From JBHJOF01 sp050330055 (GTDB lineage Bacteria; Pseudomonadota; Alphaproteobacteria; Kiloniellales; JAKSDN01), in NCBI GenBank assembly GCA_050330055.1, contig JBHJOF010000351.1, positions 1 to 27,394 on the forward strand: a stretch of DNA of 27,394 nucleotides, given 5' to 3'. A model generated the notes under the pieces. That model did no database searches, was not told the DNA's origin, and was given only the letters and a program-made list of their open reading frames with translations. The position numbers and the translations under genes are program-made. Positions 16,047 to 27,394 of the stretch are shown here, in pieces. How positions within the stretch are numbered: the first letter of the stretch is position 1; each line of letters starts with the position of its first letter.

Positions 16047-17357
16047 TCACAAATCCGGATAGATCGGGAAGCGCCGGCAGAGCTCGCGCACCTCGCCGCG
16101 CACCTCGGCCTCGACAGCGGCGTTGCCGTCGCCGTTCGCCGCCAGGCCGTCGAGCACCCTGGTGATCCAGAGGCCGACCTGGCGGAACTCGGCCGGGCCG
16201 AAGCCGCGCGTCGTCGCCGCCGGGGTGCCGAGCCGGATGCCCGAGGTCACGGTCGGCTTCTCCGGATCGAAGGGCACGCCGTTCTTGTTGCAGGTGATGC
16301 CGGCGCGGTCGAGGCTCTTCTCGGCCACGTTGCCGGTCAGCTTCTTGGGTCGCAGGTCGACCAGCATGAGGTGCGTGTCGGTGCCGCCCGAGACAATGTC
16401 GAAGCCGTTCTCCAGCAACACCGACGCCAGCGTGCGGGCGTTCTCCACCACGGTCTGGGCATAGACCTTATAGCTCGGCTTCAGGGCCTCGCCGAGTGCT
16501 GCCGCCTTGGCCGCGATGACGTGCATCAGCGGGCCGCCCTGCAGGCCCGGAAAAGCGGCCGAGTTGATCTTCTTGCCGAGCTCCTCGTCGTTCGACAGCA
16601 CCATGCCGCCGCGCCCGCCACGCAGGGTCTTGTGCGTCGTCGTGGTGACGACATGGGCGTGCGGCAGTGGGCTCGGATGCACACCGGCCGCGACCAGGCC
16701 GGCGAAGTGCGCCATGTCGACCATGAAGTAGGCGCCGACCGAGTCTGCAATGTTGCGGAAGCGCGCGAAGTCAAGGATGCGCGGATAGGCCGAGCCGCCG
16801 GCGATGATGAGCTTGGGCTTGTGCTCCTTGGCCAGCTGCTCGACCTGGTCGAAGTCGACTAGGCCGTCCTCCTTGCGCACGCCGTACTGCACGGCATTGA
16901 ACCACTTGCCCGAGAGGTTGGGCGGCGCGCCGTGCGTCAGATGGCCGCCGGCGGCGAGCGACATGCCCATGACGGTGTCGCCCGGCTGGCAGAGCGCCAG
17001 CATGACGGTCTGGTTGGCCTGTGCGCCTGAATGGGGCTGCACGTTGACGAAGGCGCAGTTGAACAGCTTCTTGGCGCGGTCGATGGCGAGCTGCTCGGCG
17101 ACGTCGACGAACTCGCAGCCGCCGTAGTAGCGCCGCCCGGGATAGCCCTCGGCGTACTTATTGGTCAGCACCGAGCCCTGCGCCTCGAGCACGGCCAGCG
17201 AGACCACGTTCTCGGAGGCGATCAGCTCGATCTGGTCCTGCTGGCGGTGCAGCTCGTCGCGGATCGCCGCGGCCAGCTCCGGGTCGGTCTCGGCCAAATG
17301 CCCGGTGAAGAAGCTGTCTTCGACGAAGGCCTTCTGGGCGACGTTTGCGAGGCTCAT
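16047..17357 (-). CDS. glyA: serine hydroxymethyltransferase
   Basis: A PLP enzyme that converts serine and tetrahydrofolate to glycine and 5,10-methylene-THF, the main one-carbon source. The 436-residue product is full length: IELIASENVVSLAVLEAQGS (43-62), NKYAEGYPGRRYYGGCEFVD (66-85), VNVQPHSGAQANQTVMLAL (104-122), the PLP lysine Lys243 in VVTTTTHKTLRGGRGG, and SGIRLGTPAATTRGF near the end. The ATG at 17357 is used because GGGGAG stands just upstream and the N-terminus matches the family; the open frame upstream is antisense to or beyond rpiB. It lies 40 bp after rpiB. No glycine riboswitch was recognised. Confidence 0.98.
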   Translation of the reverse strand: MSLANVAQKAFVEDSFFTGHLAETDPELAAAIRDELHRQQDQIELIASENVVSLAVLEAQGSVLTNKYAEGYPGRRYYGGCEFVDVAEQLAIDRAKKLFNCAFVNVQPHSGAQANQTVMLALCQPGDTVMGMSLAAGGHLTHGAPPNLSGKWFNAVQYGVRKEDGLVDFDQVEQLAKEHKPKLIIAGGSAYPRILDFARFRNIADSVGAYFMVDMAHFAGLVAAGVHPSPLPHAHVVTTTTHKTLRGGRGGMVLSNDEELGKKINSAAFPGLQGGPLMHVIAAKAAALGEALKPSYKVYAQTVVENARTLASVLLENGFDIVSGGTDTHLMLVDLRPKKLTGNVAEKSLDRAGITCNKNGVPFDPEKPTVTSGIRLGTPAATTRGFGPAEFRQVGLWITRVLDGLAANGDGNAAVEAEVRGEVRELCRRFPIYPDL

Positions 17358-17397
17358 GGAGGTCTCCCCGATGCTCGTATCCTGGTTTAAGCGGTGC

Positions 17398-17832
17398 TCA
17401 GCCGAGCTTCTCGACGCGGCGCCGGTGGCGCCCCCCTTCGAACTCTGTATCGAGAAAAGTTCGAAGGCAATCCTTTGCCACCTCCTCGCCGACCAGGCGC
17501 GCACCCAGGGCGAGGACGTTGGCGTCGTTGTGCTGGCGCGCCAGACGCGCCGAGGTGTCATCGTGGCACGGCGCCGCCCGGATCTTGGGATTGCGGTTGG
17601 CCGCCATCGATATGCCGATGCCGGTGCCGCAGACCAGCACGCCGCGCTCGGCGCGGCCCTCGGTGATGGCCCCCACCAAAGCGCGGGCGAAGTCCGGATA
17701 GTCGACCGAGTCCGGCCCGTCGGTGCCGAGGTCGAGCACCTCATAGCCCCAGCCGCGCAGGGTCTCCATCAGGCTCGCCTTGAGCTGGTAGCCGGCATGA
17801 TCGGAGGCGATGGCGATGGGCTTCGCGGTCAC
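17398..17832 (-). CDS. rpiB: ribose-5-phosphate isomerase B
   Basis: Interconverts ribose-5-phosphate and ribulose-5-phosphate; the latter is a RibB substrate. The 144-residue RpiB/LacAB-fold protein has IAIASDHAGYQLK (6-18), VDYPDFA (43-49), LVCGTGIGISMAANRNP (66-82, with the catalytic Cys68) and RQHNDANVLALGAR (99-112). The start is GTG (17830-17832), since the product then begins at the family position; GAGG lies eight bases upstream. rpiB-glyA-nrdR adjacency is standard in alphaproteobacteria. It is the first gene of this cluster, separated from the liv operon by tandem hairpins. Confidence 0.95.
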   Translation of the reverse strand: MTAKPIAIASDHAGYQLKASLMETLRGWGYEVLDLGTDGPDSVDYPDFARALVGAITEGRAERGVLVCGTGIGISMAANRNPKIRAAPCHDDTSARLARQHNDANVLALGARLVGEEVAKDCLRTFLDTEFEGGRHRRRVEKLG

Positions 17833-17950
17833 GTCGGTCGGCCTCGGCGCTCAGGTGGTGGAAGGCCGCGGACGTTACCATATGTCGCTGGGGCTTGAAA
17901 GCCTGCCACAAGGTATCGCGTTCGGGCCGCAGTATCGTCACAGCGAGCGA

Positions 17951-17980
17951 ACGGCCCGGCGGGCGTACCCGCCAGGCCGT
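17951..17980. terminator. second stem-loop after the Liv binding-protein gene
   Basis: ACGGCC (17951-17956) pairs with GGCCGT (17975-17980), and inside it GGCGGG pairs with CCCGCC around CGTA, with one unpaired base on each side. Lacking a T-run, it is only a likely transcript end or mRNA-stabilising structure. It stands in tandem with the hairpin at 17997-18025. Confidence 0.5.
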
Positions 17981-17996
17981 TGGTCTCGAAACGCCA

Positions 17997-18025
17997 GCCG
18001 AGAGGGCGGCACGCGCCCTCTCGGC
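17997..18025 (-). terminator. strong hairpin after the Liv binding-protein gene
   Basis: A perfect 12-bp stem, GCCGAGAGGGCG (17997-18008) with 18014-18025, and a five-base loop, 14 bases beyond the stop codon of the binding-protein gene on the minus strand. The tail has only a short T-run, so factor-assisted termination or 3'-end protection is plausible. Confidence 0.65.
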
Positions 18026-18039
18026 ACTAGCAGCGTGCC

Positions 18040-19152
18040 TTACATCTCGGCGTACTGGCCGTCGCGCCAGACGTACCAGACGTACTCCGGATTCAGCACG
18101 TCACCCTTTTCGTCGAAGGTCAGCTGGCCAAGCACCGTGTCGAAAGTGCCGCCGCGGACCTCTTCGGCAATAGCATCCGTCTCGAGCGAGTTGGCCCGCT
18201 TGGCCGCCTCGGCCCAGACCTGGACCGCCGCATAGGTGTAGAGGGTGTAACCTTCCGGCTCGTAGTTCTGCGCGCGGAACTTCTCGACCAGGCCCTTGGC
18301 CTCCGGCTTGGCGCGCGGATCGGGCTGGAAGGTCATGATGGTGCCCTGGCCCGACGGTCCGGTAATCTTCCAGTACTCGTCGGTCACCAGCGCGTCGCCC
18401 GACACGAGCTGCGGCTTGTAGCCCTGCTCATGCGCCTGACGGATCATCAGGCCCGCCTCGGTGTGGTAGCCGCCGACGTAGAACGCATCGATGCCGGCCG
18501 CCTTCATCTTCGAGACCAGAGCCGAGTAGTCCTTCTCACCGGCCGTGTAGGCCTCGTACATGGCCTCCTGCAGGCCGGCGGAGTTCATGTTCTTCTTGGT
18601 CTCGTCGGCCAGACCCTTACCATAGGCGGTCTTGTCGTGCAGGATCGCGACCTTCTTGCCGGCATACTTCTCGGCCAGAAACTTGCCGGCCACGATGCCC
18701 TGGGCATCGTCTCGGCCGCAGATGCGGTGCACGTTGTTCCAGCCCTTGGCAAAGGCGTCCTCGGTCAGCGCCGGGTTGGTCGAGGCCGGCGAGATCTGCA
18801 GCACGCCCTCCTCGGCATAGACCGCCGAGGCCGGAATCGAAGAGCCGGAGCAGAAGTGGCCGGCCACCAGGGCGACGCCTTGGGTCACCAGCTTGTTGGC
18901 CGCCGCGACCGCCTGCTTCGGATCGCAGGCGTCATCCTCCGCGACGCCGACGACCTTTTCGCCCAGCACGCCGCCGGCTGCATTGAGGTCCTCGACCGCC
19001 ATCGCCAGACCGCGCTTCATTTGCTCGCCGAACGAGGCGTACTGCCCGGTCAGCGGCCCGACGGTCGCGATCGTGATGTCGGCCTTGGCAACGCCCGCGG
19101 TCGCCATGGTCATGGCCGCCGCGGCGAGCAAAGCGAGTTTAATTCTGCGCAT
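18040..19152 (-). CDS. branched-chain amino-acid ABC transporter, periplasmic binding protein (LivJ/LivK type)
   Basis: Binds leucine/isoleucine/valine or a related ligand in the periplasm and delivers it to LivHM. The 370-residue product has a signal peptide with probable cleavage after AKA (residue 24), before DITIATVGPLTGQYASFGEQ. The LIV-BP fold follows: RGLAMAVEDLNAAGGVLGEK, then Cys76 (DDACDPKQA) and Cys101 (GHFCSGSSIPAS), which correspond to the disulfide of LivJ; Cys145 is extra. Typical later segments are QISPASTNPALTE and KVAILHDKTAYGKGLADETK. It is last in the operon, 175 bp after the small membrane protein gene, so it may also have its own promoter, letting it be expressed more highly. 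Exact ligand unknown. Confidence 0.93.
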   Translation of the reverse strand: MRRIKLALLAAAAMTMATAGVAKADITIATVGPLTGQYASFGEQMKRGLAMAVEDLNAAGGVLGEKVVGVAEDDACDPKQAVAAANKLVTQGVALVAGHFCSGSSIPASAVYAEEGVLQISPASTNPALTEDAFAKGWNNVHRICGRDDAQGIVAGKFLAEKYAGKKVAILHDKTAYGKGLADETKKNMNSAGLQEAMYEAYTAGEKDYSALVSKMKAAGIDAFYVGGYHTEAGLMIRQAHEQGYKPQLVSGDALVTDEYWKITGPSGQGTIMTFQPDPRAKPEAKGLVEKFRAQNYEPEGYTLYTYAAVQVWAEAAKRANSLETDAIAEEVRGGTFDTVLGQLTFDEKGDVLNPEYVWYVWRDGQYAEM

Positions 19153-19327
19153 TCTGTCTCATCTCCCTGCTAGTCGACACTGTTGTCGATGGGCTTCATG
19201 GCGGACGGAGCCTGCGCCCGTCCGACGCGCCCGGGCCCGAATGGCCAAGCGCGCGATTGCCGCTAATCTACCATGCGGCGATGGCTCGGCAACAAGAACC
19301 ATGAGTTGCGGCGCGGGCCGACGGGCC

Positions 19328-19675
19328 CTAGGCGCCCCCCTTCTCGCGCCAAGAGAACAGACCCGTGCGCTCGTAGATCCAAGGATACTGGCTTGCCATG
19401 CGGCGCGCCTGGGTCATCCGATAGGCCGCCAGGGCAATGGCGGACAAGACAAGCGAATCAATGAGATAACCGGAGACCGACAGGAGTTCGCCCTCGAACA
19501 GCCCCCAGGTCAGGAAGCGGTCGGCCAGGCCCAGCAGGAAGGCATAGAACACAGCCTGGCGCATCGACCGCCAGGTGTTGGCCAGCGCCTGCCCGGTCAT
19601 GAAGGCCGCGAAGCCCATCAGCATCACGGTCACCCCGATGAAGACCGTCAGGCTGGTGCCAAGCAGCGCTTCCAT
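19328..19675 (-). CDS. small three-helix membrane protein in the liv operon (DUF6867-like)
   Basis: A 115-residue protein with three hydrophobic helices (about 8-30, 41-58 and 70-86) and a basic C-terminus (YRMTQARRMASQYPWIYERT, 85-104) ending FSWREKGGA. I recognise it only as resembling a small alphaproteobacterial family (DUF6867) found within branched-chain amino-acid transporter operons. The ATG at 19675 has GGAGGA six bases upstream, a strong site. It follows livF by 20 bp and precedes the binding protein, so it is almost certainly co-expressed with the transporter and may be an accessory or quality-control subunit. No catalytic motif is seen. Confidence 0.8.
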   Translation of the reverse strand: MEALLGTSLTVFIGVTVMLMGFAAFMTGQALANTWRSMRQAVFYAFLLGLADRFLTWGLFEGELLSVSGYLIDSLVLSAIALAAYRMTQARRMASQYPWIYERTGLFSWREKGGA

Positions 19676-19695
19676 CAGCGTCCTCCCGTCGCGCC

Positions 19696-20403
<708 letters not shown>

Positions 20404-20408
20404 GGCAG

Positions 20409-21295
20409 CTAGCGTGTCCCCCCATCCGGCTGCTCGATCTGCTCGAGGTCCTGGCGTATCACCTCCGGCAGCTCCTCCTTTTCCTCCTCGCCCAGATAGG
20501 CACGGATCACTGCCGGGTCGCTGCGCACCTGCTCGGGCGTGCCGTCGGAGATCAGGCGGCCGTAGTCGAGCACCACCACGTGGTCGGAGATGCCCATGAC
20601 CACGCTCATGTCGTGCTCGATCAGCAGCACGCCGATCTTGTGCTCGTCGCGAATGAACTTGATGAGCTGATTGAGCTGGGCGGACTCGCGCGGGTTGAGG
20701 CCGGCGGCCGGCTCGTCGAGGCAGAGCAGCGCCGGGTCGATGCACATGGCGCGGATGATCTCGAGCCGCCGCTGATCGCCGTAGGAGAGATTGCCGGCCT
20801 CCCAGTCCGCCTTGTCGGTGAGGTTGACTCTGTCGAGCCAGTAGCGCGCCTTGTCGACCGCGTCGGCCTCGGCCATACGATAGCCGGTTAAGCCGAGGAG
20901 GCCGAAGATGGTGTAACCCGATGCGCGCATCAGCTTGTTGTGCTGGGCGACAACCAGGTTCTCCAGCACGCTCATGTGCGGGAACAGTCGGATGTTCTGG
21001 AAGGTGCGGGCGACACCGGCCTGCTGGGCGGTGCGGAAGCCCTCGAGCCGCTCGAGGTAGAAGGTGCCGCCGCGGCCGTGCAAAGTAAGGCGGCCGACGG
21101 TCGGCACGTAAAAGCCGGTCAGGCAGTTGAAGACCGTGGTCTTGCCGGCGCCGTTCGGGCCGATGATCGCGGTGATGCGCTGGTCCGCGGCCTGGAACGA
21201 CACGTCGTCGACTGCGATCAGGCCGCCGAACCGCATGGTCAGATGCTCGACGGTGAGCAGCGGCTCGCCGCCGCCGGGGATCTGGAGCCTGGCGT

Positions 21296-21299
<4 letters not shown>
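20409..21299 (-). CDS. livG: branched-chain amino-acid ABC transporter ATP-binding protein
   Basis: The second ATPase subunit, 296 residues. Walker A is GPNGAGKTT (47-55), the Q-loop VARTFQNIRLFPHMSV (96-111), the signature LSYGDQRRLEI (171-181, with LSYGD in place of LSGGQ as usual in LivG), Walker B LLCLDEPAAGLNP (191-203) and the H-switch LIEHDMSVVM (226-235). A charged C-terminal tail (EEEKEELPEVIRQDLEQIEQ, 271-290) extends beyond the core. The ATG (21297-21299) overlaps the livM TGA in the form ATGA, showing tight coupling. Confidence 0.96.
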
Positions 21300-22816
<1,517 letters not shown>

Positions 22817-22820
22817 GGCC

Positions 22821-23747
<927 letters not shown>

Positions 23748-24071
23748 AGCCGTCCTTGCACTCGACGCCGCGCTCCTACTCCGGCAGGGCTCATCGGCGG
23801 CCGGCCTGCCAGGCCGCCGCGGGTCTCGACTTCAAGACTGCACCAGACAAACCGGTGGGCTGCCACCGCCGGGCCACGCGGGCATTGCAAAGCAGGACCC
23901 CCAAACGTCTCCCTGAGCCACGCCGACCCCGGTTGGCGACGGCATCGCCGCCACGCGGTCTTCATTTTCGGGTCGCACTGAATGACTAGCGCAGCCGCAC
24001 AAGGGCGGCAAGCGGAAAGCCGCCCGGCGAATTTCACACTGGGATAAGTGGACTTAGCGGACCATGTAGGC
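23748..24071. other. 324-bp region upstream of livH
   Basis: No gene is supported. It must contain the promoter of the livHMGF operon, but I could not settle on convincing -35/-10 boxes. Near its right end is the hairpin at 24003-24025, downstream of the DUF6898-like gene. Short plus-strand frames here have no recognisable product. Confidence 0.6.
24003..24025 (-). terminator. stem-loop after the DUF6898-like gene
   Basis: GGGCGGC (24003-24009) pairs with GCCGCCC (24019-24025), a 7-bp stem with a nine-base loop, 46 bases after the stop of the gene on the minus strand. It is followed by only two T residues. Likely a weak terminator separating it from livH. Confidence 0.42.
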
Positions 24072-24302
24072 TTAGCGTCCGTGCCGGTTGGACGCCTTGC
24101 CGCTATCCGGTTTGACGCCGCTCGCCTTGCGCCGCAGCACGTAGTCGAGCTTGCGGATCGCCGCCTGCGTGAGGGCGGCTTCGCCGGCCGCCGGATCGCC
24201 GACGATCGAGACCTCTGTCAGGGTCACGGGATCGACCGCCGAGACCTTGACGTAGGCCCCGACCTGGTGGAACTCCAGGATCACCTCGCGCTGTGCCGGC
24301 AT
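24072..24302 (-). CDS. small conserved protein, DUF6898-like
   Basis: A 76-residue soluble protein. From the ATG at 24302 it reads MPAQREVILEFHQVGAYVKV, then SAVDPVTLTEVSIVGDPA (21-38), AALTQAAIRKLDYVLRRK and a short basic tail. The 'E..QVGAYVKVSAVDP.T.TEVSI.G' pattern followed by a helix ending KL.YVL matches a small alphaproteobacterial family that I recall as DUF6898. No function is known to me. The start is uncertain: the frame continues upstream for 43 codons and there is no clear Shine-Dalgarno, but the conserved part begins here. It is divergent from the cupin gene. Confidence 0.68.
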   Translation of the reverse strand: MPAQREVILEFHQVGAYVKVSAVDPVTLTEVSIVGDPAAGEAALTQAAIRKLDYVLRRKASGVKPDSGKASNRHGR

Positions 24303-24479
24303 GGCGGCAGGCTGCAACGAACATGGCAAACAATCGGTTAAGGACCCTTGCCGTGCCGGCCCGGGCCCGGCGCAACAGAGCCAGAACGCCAGACCCTCTG
24401 CCGGCGCTGGCTCCCGCTCCGCCGCTGTCATAGCATCGGGACCAGCGATTGCGAGGAGAGCCAGAGGGAGGGATCAGCC

Positions 24480-24881
24480 ATGGCCGCAGCCAAGCACAGC
24501 TTCTCCGTCAAGCGGGCCAAGGACGCGGCGTTCGAGGGCGAGGGCCTGCGCGACTTCTTCGTCTACCGCGACCTGGGCATCAAGGGCGCGACCAGGGGCC
24601 AGTTCGGCGCCCACGTGATCCGCGCCGTCCGGCCCTGCGAGGCCGGCACCGGGCGGCACCGCCACGCGCTCGGCTTCCAGATGGTCTACGTGCTGCAGGG
24701 GACCTGCCGCTTCTGGTACGAGGGCCAGGGCGAGGTGGCGCTGGAGGTCGGCGACTGCGTCTACCAGCCGCCCGGCATCGTCCACGAGCTGATGGCCTGC
24801 AGCGGCGACTGCGAGCTGCTGGAGATCACCATGCCGGCCGACTTCGCGACCGAAGCGGTTGCCAAGGAGGCGGCCGCCTGA
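24480..24881 (+). CDS. cupin-domain protein with an altered metal motif
   Basis: A 133-residue single-cupin protein. Motif 1 is GTGRHRHALGFQMVYVLQG (56-74), with His60 and His62; the usual glutamate is replaced by Gln67. Motif 2 is GDCVYQPPGIVHELMA (91-106), with His102. The segment before, DLGIKGATRGQFGAHVIRAV, resembles small cupins annotated only by domain. GGAGGG lies seven bases before the ATG. Its TGA overlaps the amidohydrolase ATG by one base (TGATG), so the pair is translationally coupled. Whether it is an enzyme or a ligand sensor is not shown; the pair may act on one substrate. Confidence 0.87.
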   Translation: MAAAKHSFSVKRAKDAAFEGEGLRDFFVYRDLGIKGATRGQFGAHVIRAVRPCEAGTGRHRHALGFQMVYVLQGTCRFWYEGQGEVALEVGDCVYQPPGIVHELMACSGDCELLEITMPADFATEAVAKEAAA

Positions 24882-26089
24882 TGATCTGGCTGACCGGGGG
24901 GCAGATCTACGACGTCGAGGCGGGCGGCTACCGGCGCGGCGAGATCGCGATCGACGATGAGGGCCGCATCGAGGGCATCACGGCGACCGCCTCCCCTGCC
25001 CCCGACGACGAGGTGATCGACGTCGACGGCGCCTTCCTGCTGCCCGGTCTGATCGACTGCCACGTCCACCTGGTGATGCCGACCTGGGTCGCCGACCCTG
25101 CAGCCGCGGCCGCGCGCCCCGAGGGCTTGATCGCGATCCACGCCGCGGTGGCGGCCGAGCGCTCCCTGATGGCCGGCTTCACAGCGCTGCGCGACGTGGG
25201 CGGCTGGAACTATCACGAGATGGCGGTACGCAGCGCCATCGAGGCCGGGCTGATCCGTGGCCCGCGCCTGTTCCTGGCCGGCCGCATCCTCTCGATCACC
25301 ACCGGCGGCGCCCAGTACTACCCCGGCATGTACGAGGTGGCCGACGGCGTCGAGGAGGTCATGGCCGCGGCGCGCAAGCAGATCGCCATGGGCGCCGACC
25401 TGATCAAAGTGATGGCGACCGGCGCCATGCTGTCGCCGGAGAGCGAGGACTCGCGCGCCATCCAGTTCCGGCCCGAGGAGCTGGCCGCCGCCGTCGCCAT
25501 CGCGCGCGACAACTACAAGCCCGTGGCCGCGCATGCCCACGCCTGCCAGGGCATCGTCAACGCGGTCGAGGCCGGCGTCGATTCGATCGAGCACGGCACC
25601 TTCGCCGACGATGAGGCGCTGGCGCTGATGGCCGATCGCGGCACCTTCCTGGTGCCGACCTGCTGCGTCGCCCAGGCCATGTTGGCCGACGACGCGGTCG
25701 CCACGTCCATGCCGCAGCACCTGACGCAGCGCCTGCTCGAGTTCGACGCGATCCACCACGAGGCGGTGCGCCGCGCACATGCCTTGGGCGTACCGATCGC
25801 CATGGGCACCGACGCCGGCACGCCGGGCAACCACCACGGCGACAACGCCCAGGAGATCGTGCAGATGGTGCGCGACTGCGGCCTGACGCCGGCCGAGGCG
25901 ATCCAGGCCGCTACCCTGAACGGCGCCCGCCTGCTGCGCCAGGCCGACAACCTGGGCAGCCTGGAGCCGGGCAAGTATGCCGACATCATCGGCCTCAACG
26001 GCGACCCGCTCGACGACATCGAGGAGCTGCGCCGCGTCGCCTTCGTCATGAAGGGCGGGGTGGTGGTGAAGGACGAGTTGGATGAGTGA
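24881..26089 (+). CDS. metal-dependent amidohydrolase (Xaa-Pro dipeptidase-like)
   Basis: A 402-residue amidohydrolase-superfamily enzyme with the TIM-barrel metal ligands in place: His61 and His63 (DCHVHL), Lys176 (LIKVMATGAM, likely the carboxylated bridge), His218 (AAHAHA), His238 (SIEHGT) and Asp311 (GTDAGTPGNHHG). N- and C-terminal beta-sandwich parts flank it (LTGGQIYDVE; LEPGKYADIIGLNGDPLDDI). The pattern fits the subgroup with Xaa-Pro dipeptidase or N-acyl/carboxypeptidase-like members; the substrate is unknown. The ATG is chosen for its overlap with the cupin stop, with AAGGAGG upstream. No signal peptide is seen, so it should be cytoplasmic. Confidence 0.92.
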   Translation: MIWLTGGQIYDVEAGGYRRGEIAIDDEGRIEGITATASPAPDDEVIDVDGAFLLPGLIDCHVHLVMPTWVADPAAAAARPEGLIAIHAAVAAERSLMAGFTALRDVGGWNYHEMAVRSAIEAGLIRGPRLFLAGRILSITTGGAQYYPGMYEVADGVEEVMAAARKQIAMGADLIKVMATGAMLSPESEDSRAIQFRPEELAAAVAIARDNYKPVAAHAHACQGIVNAVEAGVDSIEHGTFADDEALALMADRGTFLVPTCCVAQAMLADDAVATSMPQHLTQRLLEFDAIHHEAVRRAHALGVPIAMGTDAGTPGNHHGDNAQEIVQMVRDCGLTPAEAIQAATLNGARLLRQADNLGSLEPGKYADIIGLNGDPLDDIEELRRVAFVMKGGVVVKDELDE

Positions 26090-26120
26090 GGCCCGTGCGC
26101 CATTCCAGCGCCACCACGCG

Positions 26121-26206
26121 CTCACCCTTCGACAGGCTCAGGGTGAGGCACACTTGGAGCACTGATCCACCTCACCCTTCCTCATGCTGAGCCTGTCGAA
26201 GCATGA
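26121..26206. repeat. second copy of the TTCGACAGGCTCAG repeat pair
   Basis: Just after the amidohydrolase stop, CTCACCCT (26121-26128) pairs with AGGGTGAG (26140-26147) around TTCGACAGGCTC. A second unit, TCATGCT (26182-26188) with AGCATGA (26200-26206), encloses GAGCCTGTCGA, the same core inverted. CTCACCCTTC also recurs at 26171-26180. It repeats the head-to-head layout seen at 10895-10996 and may end the cupin-amidohydrolase transcript. Confidence 0.82.
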
Positions 26207-26278
26207 TGCCCCACGGTGGTGCGGCGGCTGTGCTTAAGGTCCCCTTCCCCGCCCCCTTTTCCCCCCAGCCTGATCGGC

Positions 26279-26284
26279 TATGAT
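26279..26284 (+). promoter_or_regulatory. candidate -10 box for gcdH
   Basis: TATGAT (5/6 to consensus) lies 40 bases before the gcdH start. A -35 is poor: only a CTTTTC-like sequence at the right distance in a C/T-rich tract. It could be a promoter depending on an activator. Confidence 0.3.
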
Positions 26285-26323
26285 GCCGGGAAATCAGGTA
26301 GTCGTTAGCGATAGGAGCCATCC

Positions 26324-27394
<1,071 letters not shown>

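Noticed and set aside
24761..26125. A 454-codon minus-strand open frame
   Set aside because: Antisense to the amidohydrolase, whose metal ligands and coupled start are convincing; the shadow has no recognisable motif.

Overview
The window is a GC-rich stretch of what looks like an alphaproteobacterial chromosome, probably of Rhodospirillales/Kiloniellales type. The assignment rests on gene content and order, since no rRNA or other phylogenetic marker is present: fabH-plsX-rpmF-DUF177 beside ihfA and a MerR regulator, a cytochrome bc1 (CBP3-type) chaperone divergent from a BamE lipoprotein, a membrane H+-pyrophosphatase, and an rpiB-glyA-nrdR-ribD-ribE-ribB(X)-ribH-nusB-thiL series. No rRNA, tRNA, transposase, prophage gene or CRISPR array was seen.

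Layout. (1) 1-3787, minus strand: DUF177/YceD, rpmF (L32), plsX, fabH, ihfA and a MerR regulator cut off by the left edge. This is a ribosome/phospholipid/fatty-acid initiation cluster. (2) 3902-5093: a TTG-started ubiquinol-cytochrome c chaperone gene (minus) divergent from a bamE-like lipoprotein gene (plus). The latter ends at a strong hairpin and a two-hairpin dispersed repeat. (3) 5296-9446, minus: hppA, an MFS transporter and a FliL-like membrane-anchored protein. (4) 9882-17832, minus: riboflavin and one-carbon genes in the transcription order rpiB, glyA, nrdR, ribD, ribE, ribB-X, ribH, nusB, thiL. Gene-free blocks full of palindromic repeats interrupt it between nrdR and ribD, between nusB and thiL, and after thiL. 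(5) 18040-23747, minus: a branched-chain amino-acid (Liv) ABC transporter operon, livH-livM-livG-livF, a small three-helix membrane protein (DUF6867-like), then the periplasmic binding protein, closed by tandem hairpins. (6) 24072-27394: a small DUF6898-like protein (minus), then on the plus strand a translationally coupled cupin/amidohydrolase pair and the start of a glutaryl-CoA dehydrogenase gene that runs off the right edge.

How the genes fit together. RibD, RibB, RibH and RibE make riboflavin from GTP-derived pyrimidine and ribulose-5-phosphate. RpiB acts next to that ribulose-5-phosphate pool, and GlyA supplies one-carbon units. The GTP cyclohydrolase II-like half of the RibB fusion has no cysteine at all, so a separate ribA is expected elsewhere. 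The Liv system imports branched-chain amino acids or related compounds, and glutaryl-CoA dehydrogenase serves lysine/tryptophan catabolism.

Novelty. Most of the window is conserved housekeeping DNA, and I do not see a convincing undescribed multi-gene system. The parts most worth a second look are the intergenic palindromic repeats (several families, two nested palindromes of the same design), the cysteine-free RibX domain, the small membrane protein inside the liv operon, the orphan FliL-like protein, and the cupin/amidohydrolase pair with an altered cupin metal motif.
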